Shown: in pieces, positions 50,787 to 61,334 of the stretch
Layout of the letters: each line of letters begins with the position of its first letter
Numbering within the stretch: the stretch's first letter is position 1
The notes under the pieces: model-generated
What the model was told of the DNA's origin: nothing
The model's database searches: none
Seen by the model: only the letters and a program-made list of their open reading frames with translations
Program-made: the position numbers and the translations under genes
Assembly: GCA_910591455.2 (NCBI GenBank)
Contig: OU342809.1
Coordinates: forward strand, 5,406,363 to 5,470,362
Source of the DNA: Pholis gunnellus
Lineage: Eukaryota > Chordata > Actinopteri > Perciformes > Pholidae
Direction: 5' to 3'
DNA length: 64,000 bases

Positions 50787-50807
50787 GGCGCTGTCCATGG
50801 TGCTGAA
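50787..50807 (-). promoter_or_regulatory. canonical RE1/NRSE silencer (REST binding site), full consensus
   Basis: On the minus strand the site reads TTCAGCACC, AT, then GGACAGCGCC. Both half-sites match the 21-bp RE1 consensus at every fixed position with the canonical 2-base spacer. REST/NRSF binds this element and recruits CoREST and Sin3-HDAC to silence neuronal genes in non-neuronal cells. It lies 5.7 kb upstream of the predicted mir-129-2 promoter and about 10 kb downstream of api5. The neural microRNA is the more sensible target. Confidence 0.88.
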
Positions 50808-52238
50808 ACAGCTCAGTCAGTCTGTCGTGTCTATAACCTCCCTGCTGCTGCACAAAGCAGCCGGTGCAATTTGCACAAGATGCTCCACAGTCGGTTGAAA
50901 CTGATGTCACCTCGCGCTGCTTCAGCGCATGCAAGTAAAGTTAGAGAACACATCCTTGAAAAAGGAAGACAACATGCAAGTCGGAGGTGGCTGAAAACAC
51001 GCGTGGACGGTCGCAAGTCCGCTGCGGAAAGTTGTTCACAGAGTGGTGAAGTAAAGGCGCCTAAAATCTAAGCTGATCTTTCTCTATAAAAGGCATGCAT
51101 GAGGCAATCATACTTGCTTGAGTGGCACGACAAGAAACCAGTGTTGCAAAATAGTAAAAATATATCACAGATATAAGATATAAGACGGAGGAAACAGGGT
51201 CTGGAAAAAAACAATTTCCCCAAAAGTTCCCCTCCCTCTCTGTCTCGCTCTTAGTTGTTACTAGGCATCTCAGCAGAGCAGGCAGCCTAAAGCAGAGGAT
51301 CCCCAACACGTGAATACTCCTACGCATTACCGCAGCCCGCTCTCTTTTGAGTGCCTGCAGAACCCCCCTCCGTTGTCAACATGCATACACAAAAACAACA
51401 GAAAAGCCTTCCTGACAACAGTTCAATTTGCTGTGTTTAGATTATTTCCCGGAGATGGTAACGCTTGCAAACACAGGCATGCCCTATGAACCCAAGTATC
51501 CTCGGATGTCTCTTGTGCAGCAAAATGTGCGATTAAGAGCTTCTGTTTCAAAGGCCGACATCGTCACATAATTTAGATCATTATGTGAGAAAGATGAAGT
51601 TTTCATACTATGAAACGGCGTATAACCTGCACTTTGGAGGGCTTTCGCCGCCACAACATTCCTGCTCGTGAGAGTGCTACTACCCTCGTAGTCCCAAAAT
51701 ATCTACGCATGGTCTGACTGCAAACTTCCCGTCACTAGCACGGCACACATTCTGGTTCGGGATTCGCGCCAACTACAAAAGAAAGCACTTACCTTTTGGA
51801 TTTAGATAGTTTGTTTCTCTCTTTTTAAACTTTGTTTTTTTTAAGAGGGGCTTTGCGCAAGCTGAGGCAGAATGAGGAGACATGGAGAGGGTAGAAAGCA
51901 GGGCAGCCTACAGTCTCTCCTGCGTCAGGATGGAGAAAGCAGGTCAGTCCGATGTGCTTCGCCTCCCTGCTCTGTCGTTGACTAAAATATTTGGTGTTGT
52001 CATTCGAGATTCAGGGTTGGTTGGGTCGTAGGTGGTGATGGTGAAGGGAGGGGTGAGGGGCTTGGGAGTGGAAGGGTGGCGGTGGTGGTTGGAGAGGAGC
52101 GAGAGAGTACACAGAGTGTATGTGAGCCAGCTGACGGAAAGAGCCCGCCAAATCAGGGGGACTATACGCAATTGGGGAGGCGCGCCACACGATTCACCTC
52201 ACTGCATAGACTCTCTTCTCCCTCACACCCTGTGCGTG

Positions 52239-52242
<4 letters not shown>

Positions 52243-52330
<88 letters not shown>
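52243..52330. repeat. (CT)n microsatellite
   Basis: About 44 uninterrupted CT units. Confidence 0.95.
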
Positions 52331-52335
<5 letters not shown>

Positions 52336-52634
52336 GTCCGTGTGTGCGTGTGAATGACTTCCAGACAGAGGCGGAAAACATGAATGGGGCAGGAGAAGCG
52401 CGACTGAGAGTCTGCGCTATTATCAGCGCAAACCTGCTGGTAAGGAATAAACCGGGCGCTATTTGTATTTTAACCATTCATGTCACAACACAGGGAAGGG
52501 CTTTGGAAAAGTGTCTTGGGGACGAGACCTGCAACCACCTTTCCTTCTTTCGCTCTATCTCTGCCTTTGTCTCTCTCTCTGTCTCTGTCTCTCTCTCTGG
52601 TCCTCTTCTCCAGCAGTGTGCTATTGACCTGCAT

Positions 52635-52651
52635 TGACGTCATTGCGTCAT
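52635..52651. promoter_or_regulatory. CRE palindrome plus adjacent CRE-like half-site
   Basis: TGACGTCA at 52635-52642, then TGCGTCAT at 52644-52651. This is a tight pair typical of CREB/ATF/AP-1 regulatory DNA. A second TGCGTCAGG lies about 0.7 kb away (51921). Confidence 0.5.
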
Positions 52652-53435
52652 TAGGTTTCCCTTAGAAACACTGACTTTCAAAAATAGTATCAAATTAATT
52701 CAGCCGGCAAAGAGAGAGGGGTGGGGCTTATGAGTGTTTGGGGTGAAGGGGGGTGTGTGGGTGGGTATGGGTGAGGAGTGGGGGGGACATCGTGTTTTAT
52801 CCACCCCCCCTCTTCCACGCACCACCACCATTTCCATGCCGACTGAGGTGGAGAGCTGGTCCAGAGACATCGATATCTGAAGCCGAAAGACCCGGTGCTC
52901 AATGTGGTTCCCACTGGGAACGATACAAATTCAATTTATAAACGCACTATGAAAAACTAAGGCTTGAATAAATCAAACATTGATTAAAATAAAGATTTTT
53001 AAAGTATTAGCTTTAGTGAACAGGTCAAAGGGGTTGTCTCTCTCTGGCTTATCCAATCTAAAAATATCCTCAGCTGACCATGTTGAAAACCTTTTCCCCA
53101 TCTAACCTGCAACTCTTAGAGCCACAGGAGCAGAGAAACAGGGAGCAGAGAGACAGAAGGTGTAGTTCTACAGGTTCTTGGGATGCTGCGTTCTTCAGAT
53201 TTTTTTTTCTTCAGCAGACCCGTAATGACCATCCCAAAAAACATATTGGTTAAATGATCTACATGGTAAGCCTCACAAGACTTGACAAAGCCTCCAGAAT
53301 GATTCTGTCCAGGTCTCACTCGGTAGAGGTTGAATTCACAGGGAGGTGGTTTTAATGTCAAGGAATATAATACATGGGGAGTTGTACTAGGATTTAGAGG
53401 AAGAGTTCACTGTTGGGTCTCAGGGTTCACGTGTG

Positions 53436-53456
53436 GGAGCTATCCATGGTGCTGAA
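53436..53456 (-). promoter_or_regulatory. second canonical-spacing RE1-like site
   Basis: On the minus strand: TTCAGCACC, AT, then GGATAGCTCC. The left half is perfect; the right half has two mismatches to GGACAGCGCC. It shares the CCATGGTGCTGAA core with the site 2.65 kb away, but the flanks differ, so it is not a recent duplicate. Confidence 0.6.
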
Positions 53457-55416
53457 ATGTCAATACAAGCTGAAAACAATCAAGATTTTACTGTTAAACT
53501 CTACATTTTTTTTGTCCCCGCTTTATGTAACTTACCCAATGTTGTTGTAAAGCAGCTTTTTGAAAACTCAGAGGAGTGGCCCCCATAAATTATTCTTACG
53601 GTTATTATTTTGACAGGCCTCTGACTCGTCTGCATCCCGGGAACATATCGTGACTGATAATTGATAATAGTCTGAAGAGGTGAAATGGCAATACACTCCC
53701 CGGAATCACTACAAAGCTGCAATTAATATTTCTTATTCACAAGCTATGGGAGACAATATAGAAACTGTACACAACACTAAGACCGTTCATCTCCAAATAA
53801 GGTACATTTTTGAAAGGTAAAAAAAACTGAAGGTACTCCTTATTTCCCTTCTTCTTAAGCGAAACAAGCATTTTAAAACCCCTTTGGGTTATCAGAAAAT
53901 CTCGTTGTGGCAAATGATTTACAATCATGATCTTTGGGGTAAACAGAACAAATGGATAAAGGGGGTGGGGGGTGGCTGTGTAGTTATCCATTCACTCTAA
54001 CTTTTATACTTCTACAACAACATTGATTTTATTGGTGATTGAAGTAGAGAAGCAACTGTGCAAGTGGTTGAAAGACTCAGTGCCCTCAGTGTTTCAGTAT
54101 CCACCAGGACACAAAACTGAATTCTATAAAAGAATAAAGTGTAGGTGAGAATGCAAATAAATGTTTTTTTCAGAAATTATGACTCTATCTGGAGATTTAT
54201 AGTTTACTCATATACATCCCTGTATTTAAGTGTTTACACTGTTCTGATGAATATTATTAGCCCTTACCAAGTGCTAATAATATGTTGCCAATGTGTTTTC
54301 AATGAAGAATCTGAAGCTGTAGAGAAAGAAAGAACCCTTATTATTCTCCTGTCTGTAGCCAGTTTCTACAATAAAGAAACACCGTTTTGTAGAGTAATAG
54401 CCTGTTATCTTTACATACAAAATGTATGAGCAACATCAATACTTTCTCTTTTAAGTCTAATATAGCTAAGAGACCTGTTGATTTGAAAAATAACTACCCT
54501 ATCTCCGAGACACATCATCATTGATGCATGCTATGAAACACACAAACGTCATATACAAATGTTGGCTACTGGTTTGGAACTTTTCCCACCTGTTTTTCAA
54601 AAGTTGCCCAACCTACTTAAGTTACTGGGTTGCCATTTGTGTTTTTTTTTCCAGGAGTGCAGAAAGAAACTGTCTTTATGTGTGATGTCTGGTGGAGAGA
54701 AGTAGAAGACAAGAGAGAAGAAGGGAGAAGGAGACACATGCAGGGAGGGAGGGAGTGAGGCGAGCAGAGAGACCGTGACAAAAATACTTCTAGGACTGAA
54801 TTAGGCCTTATGATTCATCCTCTTCAATTGAGAAACACATTTCAAATGTCGTAGGATGTTCCATCTCACGTCTGGTAGCCATTTACCACAGCGCCTTTCA
54901 GGTTTTTGCTGTGACAATTGCGTACCAAACACACTGACAAAAAAAAAAAGGGTGTGAGTGCTGTTTGGGAGGAGGAAGTGGAGTGTGCGATCACCAACAG
55001 AGAGGAAAGATGCTCGGATAACGCCCAAATACATGAACGTACCACTAACCTGCTCAGGTTGTCGCGAACAAAAGGTGGCAGGTTGAACCGGTGGGTGTCC
55101 ATCCTGGGTTCAAGCAAATGTCTGGCCTGCTGGGGAGCCTTTCAAGGCGACTCTGGAGCTGCCGCTGACCTCTGAACCTCTGTGAATTAAGGGGAAAGAC
55201 GAGTTTTCTCAGAAGAATCTATAAGGGATTCACAATAAATGAGAAAACAATGACTTGTGCTGTTACAGGTACAAGCTCTGTGGGACTCAAGAGATGTGTG
55301 ATAGCAGTAGCAGGCGGGGGACCCACATGGGGAGAAATGTATCATAGAAGACGTCATCAGCAGCCATGGAAGTCACGCAGCATTCAGGGGTCAGTGCCAA
55401 AGCTGATGACAGAGTT

Positions 55417-55426
55417 AGAGCGAGAG

Positions 55427-55456
<30 letters not shown>
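55417..55456. repeat. (GA)n microsatellite
   Basis: About 20 GA units with CG interruptions. Confidence 0.95.
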
Positions 55457-55460
<4 letters not shown>

Positions 55461-56794
55461 AGGGTGTGACTAAGACCATGGAAAAACAGTGTGCTGTCCT
55501 CCGTTCCTCCTCCATAATAACATAAACACACGAGTCAGACAGCCTGTTTGAGCGGAAATGTTGGTCTTGATAACAAAATGAAAATGTCACTCCCTCTATA
55601 CGGCCTATTGAGCTTCAACCCTCCGCCTTGTCCTCTTTAGAAGACAACACGGCAATACAATAATAATACCTTCAAAACATTTGCCTTGGGTGTATGTTGC
55701 CCCTCCCCCTCCCTTTTTTCCACTTGGATCTCTGCCTGTGTGTATGTGTGTGTTGTATACACACAGGTCCTTTTAATTTGTTTGATGTCCCCCTCCCATC
55801 TGCCTTGTGGCTTTCCATTCCGACTCGTAGGCTTCGTCTTTCTAGGAAACAGTGGGTGTTTTGGTCTGATGTTTACTATTGGCCCCTGTGGATGAGGGCA
55901 AGCATACACACCGAATAGAAGGGATCCTTTGCCAAGTTATGTTATACATATTGAACCATTATGACTGAAAAAAGAAATCCCCAGAGAAAGGTATATCAGG
56001 ATTGTAATGTCTCTTTGTATATTTTATTTGGTTTCATGTGCGATTTTTGTTTCCTCAAAACCGTCTTAATAAACTGTGGTAACTTAAATCCCTCTACTGT
56101 TTGGTTTAAATGTTCCGTTAAAAGAAAGAAGTCAAAAATATATAAAGAAAAGGTTACAAAAAATAGATTATATTAAAAAACATACTTAAAAAAATCTAAA
56201 ATACCTTTTAAAGTTAAATTACAGAAGGGAAGTGTCTTAAACATGTTAAAAGTAGTTTTTCAGTCATATTTGTTTTCAGGTTTAGCTTCATATGATAGAA
56301 CAAAATAACACTCAAACTAAATCTAAATCAAAGAGAAGCTTGAAAATATAGATTTAAAGTGTAGAACCATTGCCAGGTTTACTACTGTGGGACCGTTATT
56401 GTTGAGAGTGTGTACAGAGGGATGGCTGGCCAGGTTTTGTTTGAATTTCAAGCCCAGATTAAGGAACCCTGCGCCCTCTCCTCCCTCCCCCTATTTATTT
56501 TTCCATCTCTCCGGCCTAAATGATGTCAATGGAAGCAGAGCTATAGTGCTATTTATAGAAACCCCACCCCCTCCCCTCCCCACTCCACTCTGCACCACAC
56601 ACTCAAATACACACACCACCACTACTTACAAACCCCTCCTACACCCAACACCAACCATCCTCAGCATCACATGCTTGGTTGGGAGCTCTGCTGCACACAA
56701 TAAACCACCTCAAGAGAAGAATCCGCATGAATCGAGCCGCTGAATATTTATGAACGGCTTTGTCACATGTACGCACTGCGCGCGCATGTCTCCC

Positions 56795-56841
56795 CCCCCC
56801 CATCACCCCCCCCCCCCCCTTAACGTGTGTGTGTGTGTGTG
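56795..56841. repeat. poly-C runs and (GT)n
   Basis: C runs around 56791-56799 and 56806-56819, followed by about 9 GT units (56826-56843). Confidence 0.85.
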
Positions 56842-57299
56842 TGTTTGCTCTCCATGCCTGGTTATTGTCCGTGCAGCCGTAGCCTACTTCCCTCTGCAGG
56901 AGAGAAAAAAAAACAAAGAAAAAGAAAACCCATTGAGAGGGACAGGGGAGATGCGCGGCCCCGAGCTGCTGCTCTTCATTCACTCATTTCGTGCAGTCAT
57001 TCATTCATTCATCCATCACCTTCCCACTCACTCATTCATACAAATCTCGTCCCGCAGAGTCTGTGAATGGGATGAATGTGGGAATGCGGGAAGCCACCTG
57101 TTCTGTCGGTGCGCTATCTGCTGCCGGTATTCCAGGTTGTTTGGGTTTTTTTCTTTTTCTCAGTTGGAATCACCAACTTGAACTTGTGTGCGTGTAAGTG
57201 CTCGTGCGTGGAGGGAGGAGGGGGGAGGGGGCACAAGAGTACACTGTGTTCCCTGGGTATGAGTTTTGGGAGCTCTATGCATAGACCAAATAACACCCC

Positions 57300-57354
57300 C
57301 TCCTCTCCTCTCCTCTCCTCTCCACACCTCTCTCTCTCTCTCTCTCTCTCTCTC
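57300..57354. repeat. (TCCTC)n followed by (TC)n
   Basis: Four or five TCCTC units, then about 12 TC units. Confidence 0.9.
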
Positions 57355-57433
57355 CACGACTCGTTCTGTCTCTTGACATTCACATGTTAGATTACGTAAC
57401 ATAGTTTGAGGGGGGGAGTGGTGGTGGTGCTGA

Positions 57434-57461
<28 letters not shown>
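57434..57461. repeat. poly-G homopolymer (28 bp)
   Basis: About 28 consecutive G. A matching poly-C run of about 16 lies at 57598-57613. Confidence 0.95.
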
Positions 57462-57465
<4 letters not shown>

Positions 57466-58669
57466 AGTCTCCTTCCATCACAAATAAATGCACGGTTTGC
57501 TGCACAAGCGTGTTCGACTGAGAAGAACTCATGAGGTCTGTTTTTTTTAGACTGCCTACTATTTCTGAAAGGCGGCCGTGATAAAAATAAACTACTACCC
57601 CCCCCCCCCCCCCTCCCAAAATCCATCATCCACCCTCATCCTCTCTGAGATTTAGAAGAGCTGAATTTCAAACCCGTCCTTCATCAACGGAATCGTGTAA
57701 ATATATAACAGGAGCTGATGCGGCTCTATCGGCAGAGGTTAATGATGATTTCGGGGATCTAACGGAGCAAAAGTCCTCAATATCTCACTTCAAAGCCGGT
57801 ATAAATAAAATAAAAAAGAGGTAATTCTGATCATTTCTGTCTTTGAGAGGCGGAGAGTAGGCTACACATATTTGTCATTTTGCTTGATTGAAGCACTATC
57901 ATACGTCTCTGTTGGCATCGTTTCCATGTATGTTGGGACATTTGTGTTTTTCTCGTGCGACAGGAGGAACTGCGTATTTTTTTTAATAAAACTTGGTATA
58001 TATGCATATAATAAACAGCAGCAGAGGGAAGGGCTGGTTGGTGTTTGTAGAGACACTGTGTACATCCACAGCGGTCACATGTGCCGCAGCCGCTTCCCTG
58101 CACTCCTGCTGAAGTTGACATGTTAACACTCACTGGCTGCTATATTTAGCCCAGCCTCACAGTGCTGTTACTATTCCCAGCATTGTACATGAGGGGGCGG
58201 ATGGTGCGTTTATATACATACAAAATAGAAGATAGAAGAACAAGTACCCTTTTCTCAACAGATTTAGATGTATGCGTAAACTCCGGGTTGTTATCTGCAC
58301 CCATACCTCGCTCGATAATTCAATGCCTGGACACAACCAGCTGATAATGCTGGATGCAGAACTCAGATGGTGTGTAACTGCCTCGACCTCTGTGTGGAGC
58401 AACAAAGCTTTCTTCCCTCATAGAATGAATGTTATTAAACTCCATAACTATTTTCAAGACGTCGAAGTCTGGACATACTGGTAACATAACACTAATAAAC
58501 TCACACGTTACGCACCGTAGTCTCGTGAAAGACAAACAACAATCATCCGTTTCAATCAAAAATGCTGCTCTCAATTGTATGGAATGAATTTGTCAAGAAA
58601 GTTTTTGTCAAGCAAAGTTCTCCTTGGATGCATTCTGGGCAAACCCTGTGTTGGTTATTTTCAGCTCCG

Positions 58670-58671
<2 letters not shown>

Positions 58672-58750
<79 letters not shown>

Positions 58751-58756
58751 TGTGTG
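58672..58756. repeat. (GT)n microsatellite
   Basis: About 40 GT units with one C interruption near the end. Confidence 0.95.
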
Positions 58757-59455
58757 AGCGCGCGCAAACGCGTGTGCCAGGCATCTTTGGTTGGCTGGCT
58801 GGCGGGTTTGGGAAATACCTGGTCACGATCAATGAGGAGATGGTTTAATCCTGGTCACATACCGCTCCCTACTGTCCTGAAATGAGAACTTGAACTTAAA
58901 CGACCAGCCTGCAAATCAGTCACGATGAGAGATCAAATTAGGGAACACATATTGCATCAAAAGCAACCAACTGGTGGTACATTTTGAAAGCGTTATCTCT
59001 GTTGCAGCCGTGTTTCATTTCAGCAGTGACCGATCACAGCACTTGACCAAAAAATAGACAAGGCCCCTTATCACTAAATGTTCAGGGTCATGAAAAGGAG
59101 GGGATGTGATGTGAGGATATTTTCTCTCTCTTCCTCTTCTCTGCATCGCTCGCCGGGATCGCAGTGTTCCTCCATGCGCCCTAACCCGAGCAGAAATACA
59201 AAGAGACAAAAAGACATCATGAAAGCGTTAAGTGACTCGTTGGGTTGGGGATAAAAATAGATCTGGTTGCTCTGCGAGGAAAACCCTGGACTGGATCGCC
59301 CTCTAGAGGGGAGACTCTGCAAAGACAAGAGACAGTTCATGGACGGACAAGCTTTTGTTTTTATATCTTCTGCAATCAAAATGTGCAGTATTGCTCAACA
59401 GTGTTGTAAAGCAACCACCACCTTTATTTCTAATCAATTCATATAATGGATTCAT

Positions 59456-61254
59456 TTTATTTTTTAAATTGTACATGAAATGATACATACTGAGACATGT
59501 TTGTTGTATTGGAATTTGTTTGTATGTAAGGGAAGAAACTACAGGTGAAGAGGGTGCAACGTTTTTACCAATAGGCATCTCCATGAGATCTCCATAGTTG
59601 ATTACTTACATAAAGACAATTATTTTTTATATGAAGTTTTCTAAAGTGTTGTGAATTCCAGTATTTTTCTATTGGGAAATGAAGCCTTATCGAATGCTCA
59701 TTTGGGGGATTTCGGAAAAATCTACAGATGCAATTAGACATCGTGTAGTGAAATAAACACCTAAATGTGTATTGTGGACTTTAAGAACAATGTCTATCCA
59801 ACAAATGCTGCATGTTAAACGTCCTTCTGCAAGTAAAGGACGATAAAACGAATTTGTGTTTGATCTTCATGCACTTCCTTAATTACATTCAGAAATGTAA
59901 CTTATTCTGCAGCTTTTTGTATTTGCTTTATATAATGCTGCAGCTGATGTTTTTAAATATGATTTTCACTTTCATATAGTTTGTTTTTAACGTTAAAACG
60001 CTTCACAGTTGCCCCTGTAAAACACTTCCACAGTCGATTCAGAACATTGAGTTTGCGCGGACATGATCCTCCTTTTTCCATTTCTGGGTACATTTTGGGA
60101 ATACGCTCTGTCTTTAGAGCAGAGTCTTATATTTAGATAAGGTTTAGCTAAGACTCAAGGCTACTGGACAAAAACAGGTTAAATTAGGATTTGAATAGGT
60201 ATGTTTAGTTTAGTTCAAACTTGGATTCTGAGCTAAGACCAAAGTAAAGATTGTGTGAGTAAGAAACACAACACGTTTAACATCGCTCACATCCAGAATA
60301 ATGCATACAAACTCAACCTTTAGCCGTTTTATCTTCCGTTTGTGCTTTTATGTGAAACTTTTAGAGCTGCCGTCTTCGCATCAACTCCCTCGGACCATTT
60401 TTAAGGTGGATCTTGATAGAGCTTTACGTTCATTCACTTCATCAGAATTACAGTTGTTTCAGAATAATAATCAAGATTAGGACTTTGGCGTAACTTTGCA
60501 TTAATGAATGAACTATAGCATACGGTTGTGTGTTGGAAAATGGGCACATTACCAGAGCCTCCACCACCAGTGTGTGTGTAAAATAAAGTGTGTGTTCTAA
60601 ACACAGCAACTATTTATAGCTTGTTCAATTATTGAGAGCCTTCAGCTCAACTACTGCAAACTTCTACAGAAAAGTTGAAGGACAAACGGTTCATACTTCC
60701 ATACAAGTTTATGATAAAAATCCAATGAAACGACATCATTGATTCATACAAAGTCGCATAGTTAGCCAATTCAACTTAAGTTCTAATAAAAAAAGATTAA
60801 ATAAAAAGGTAGAAAGAAACGCAATCACCAACATGTTCCCAACAAGAGGATCTTCATCTCTTCCTACAACAATCCGACAAAAATATTTATCAGTTACAAC
60901 ATGGCAGTCTTTTGTTCCACAAAAATACACAGGATAATATTAAAAATGATGGGGGGAAAAACATCTAGATTTACGCTAACCATCGCCGTGGCCAAGAGGA
61001 TTATGGGAGTAATTGTTGTAATGACTGAGCCCGTTGTCTGATATTCTGAAGACAGGAAACCAAACCCTCCCCCCAGCCCCAAAAACAAAAACACAAAAAA
61101 CTGGATGTGCGAGTCGGAAAGTGAAAAAGACGTGGAGACCAGTTGGAAAAAAAAAACGTAGGTGACAAATAGTCCGTCTTGGTGCGGAAAAGATCCTGAT
61201 GTGATGCAGTTCAATGAGCAACATGTACTGTATGCGTGCGTTTGTGCGAGTTTC
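59456..61254 (-). other. api5: predicted 3' UTR of api5
   Basis: Downstream of the api5 stop codon the first AATAAA on the minus strand is at 59461-59456, followed by another at 59428-59423. I saw no AATAAA or ATTAAA closer to the stop. A 3' UTR of about 1.8 kb fits the long 3' UTR of mammalian API5. The sequence is AT-rich and free of microsatellites, unlike its surroundings. The exact end is not proven. Confidence 0.45.
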
Positions 61255-61334
61255 TCAGTAGATTCGGCCTCGGCTCCTGTTGCCTCTGCCTCCGAAGCCT
61301 CGTCCTCGGCCGCCCCTGAAGCCGCCGCGCTGCT
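61255..61334 (-). CDS. api5: api5 final coding exon (RGG tail)
   Basis: The acceptor is TTTTTACTCCAG. The exon supplies the last two bases of a Glu codon and then QRGGFRGGRGRGFGGRGNRS, RGRIY and the stop TGA. The Arg/Gly-rich tail matches the human end (…RGNRSRGRLY) and resembles RNA-binding or arginine-methylated RGG segments. Confidence 0.96.

Larger units (their letters stand above)
45160..52700. other. GC-richer upstream domain of mir-129-2 with no recognised coding gene
   Basis: The domain has CpG-rich patches (about 46890-47190 and 47940-48010), long C and G homopolymers, CA/CT microsatellites, three REST-type sites, two CREs and strong-looking minus-strand splice donors at 45989 and 51792 (both AG before GTAAGT). 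I found no exon with similarity to TTC17 or any other protein. A noncoding host transcript of mir-129-2 is possible here. Confidence 0.45.
52701..59455. other. intergenic DNA between api5 and the mir-129-2 domain
   Basis: No recognised exon. The content is purine-rich and pyrimidine-rich tracts, long poly-G/poly-C runs, GT/GA/CT microsatellites, the second RE1-like site at 53436, and an unremarkable AT-rich stretch (53.5-56.4 kb). A minus-strand frame at 53116-53361 is open for 81 codons but has no family similarity that I recognise. Confidence 0.5.

Noticed and set aside
53116..53361. 81-codon minus-strand frame with a hydrophobic stretch and a lysine run
   Set aside because: No family similarity recognised and no convincing exon boundaries. 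It could be a decayed exon or pseudogene, but the evidence is too thin.
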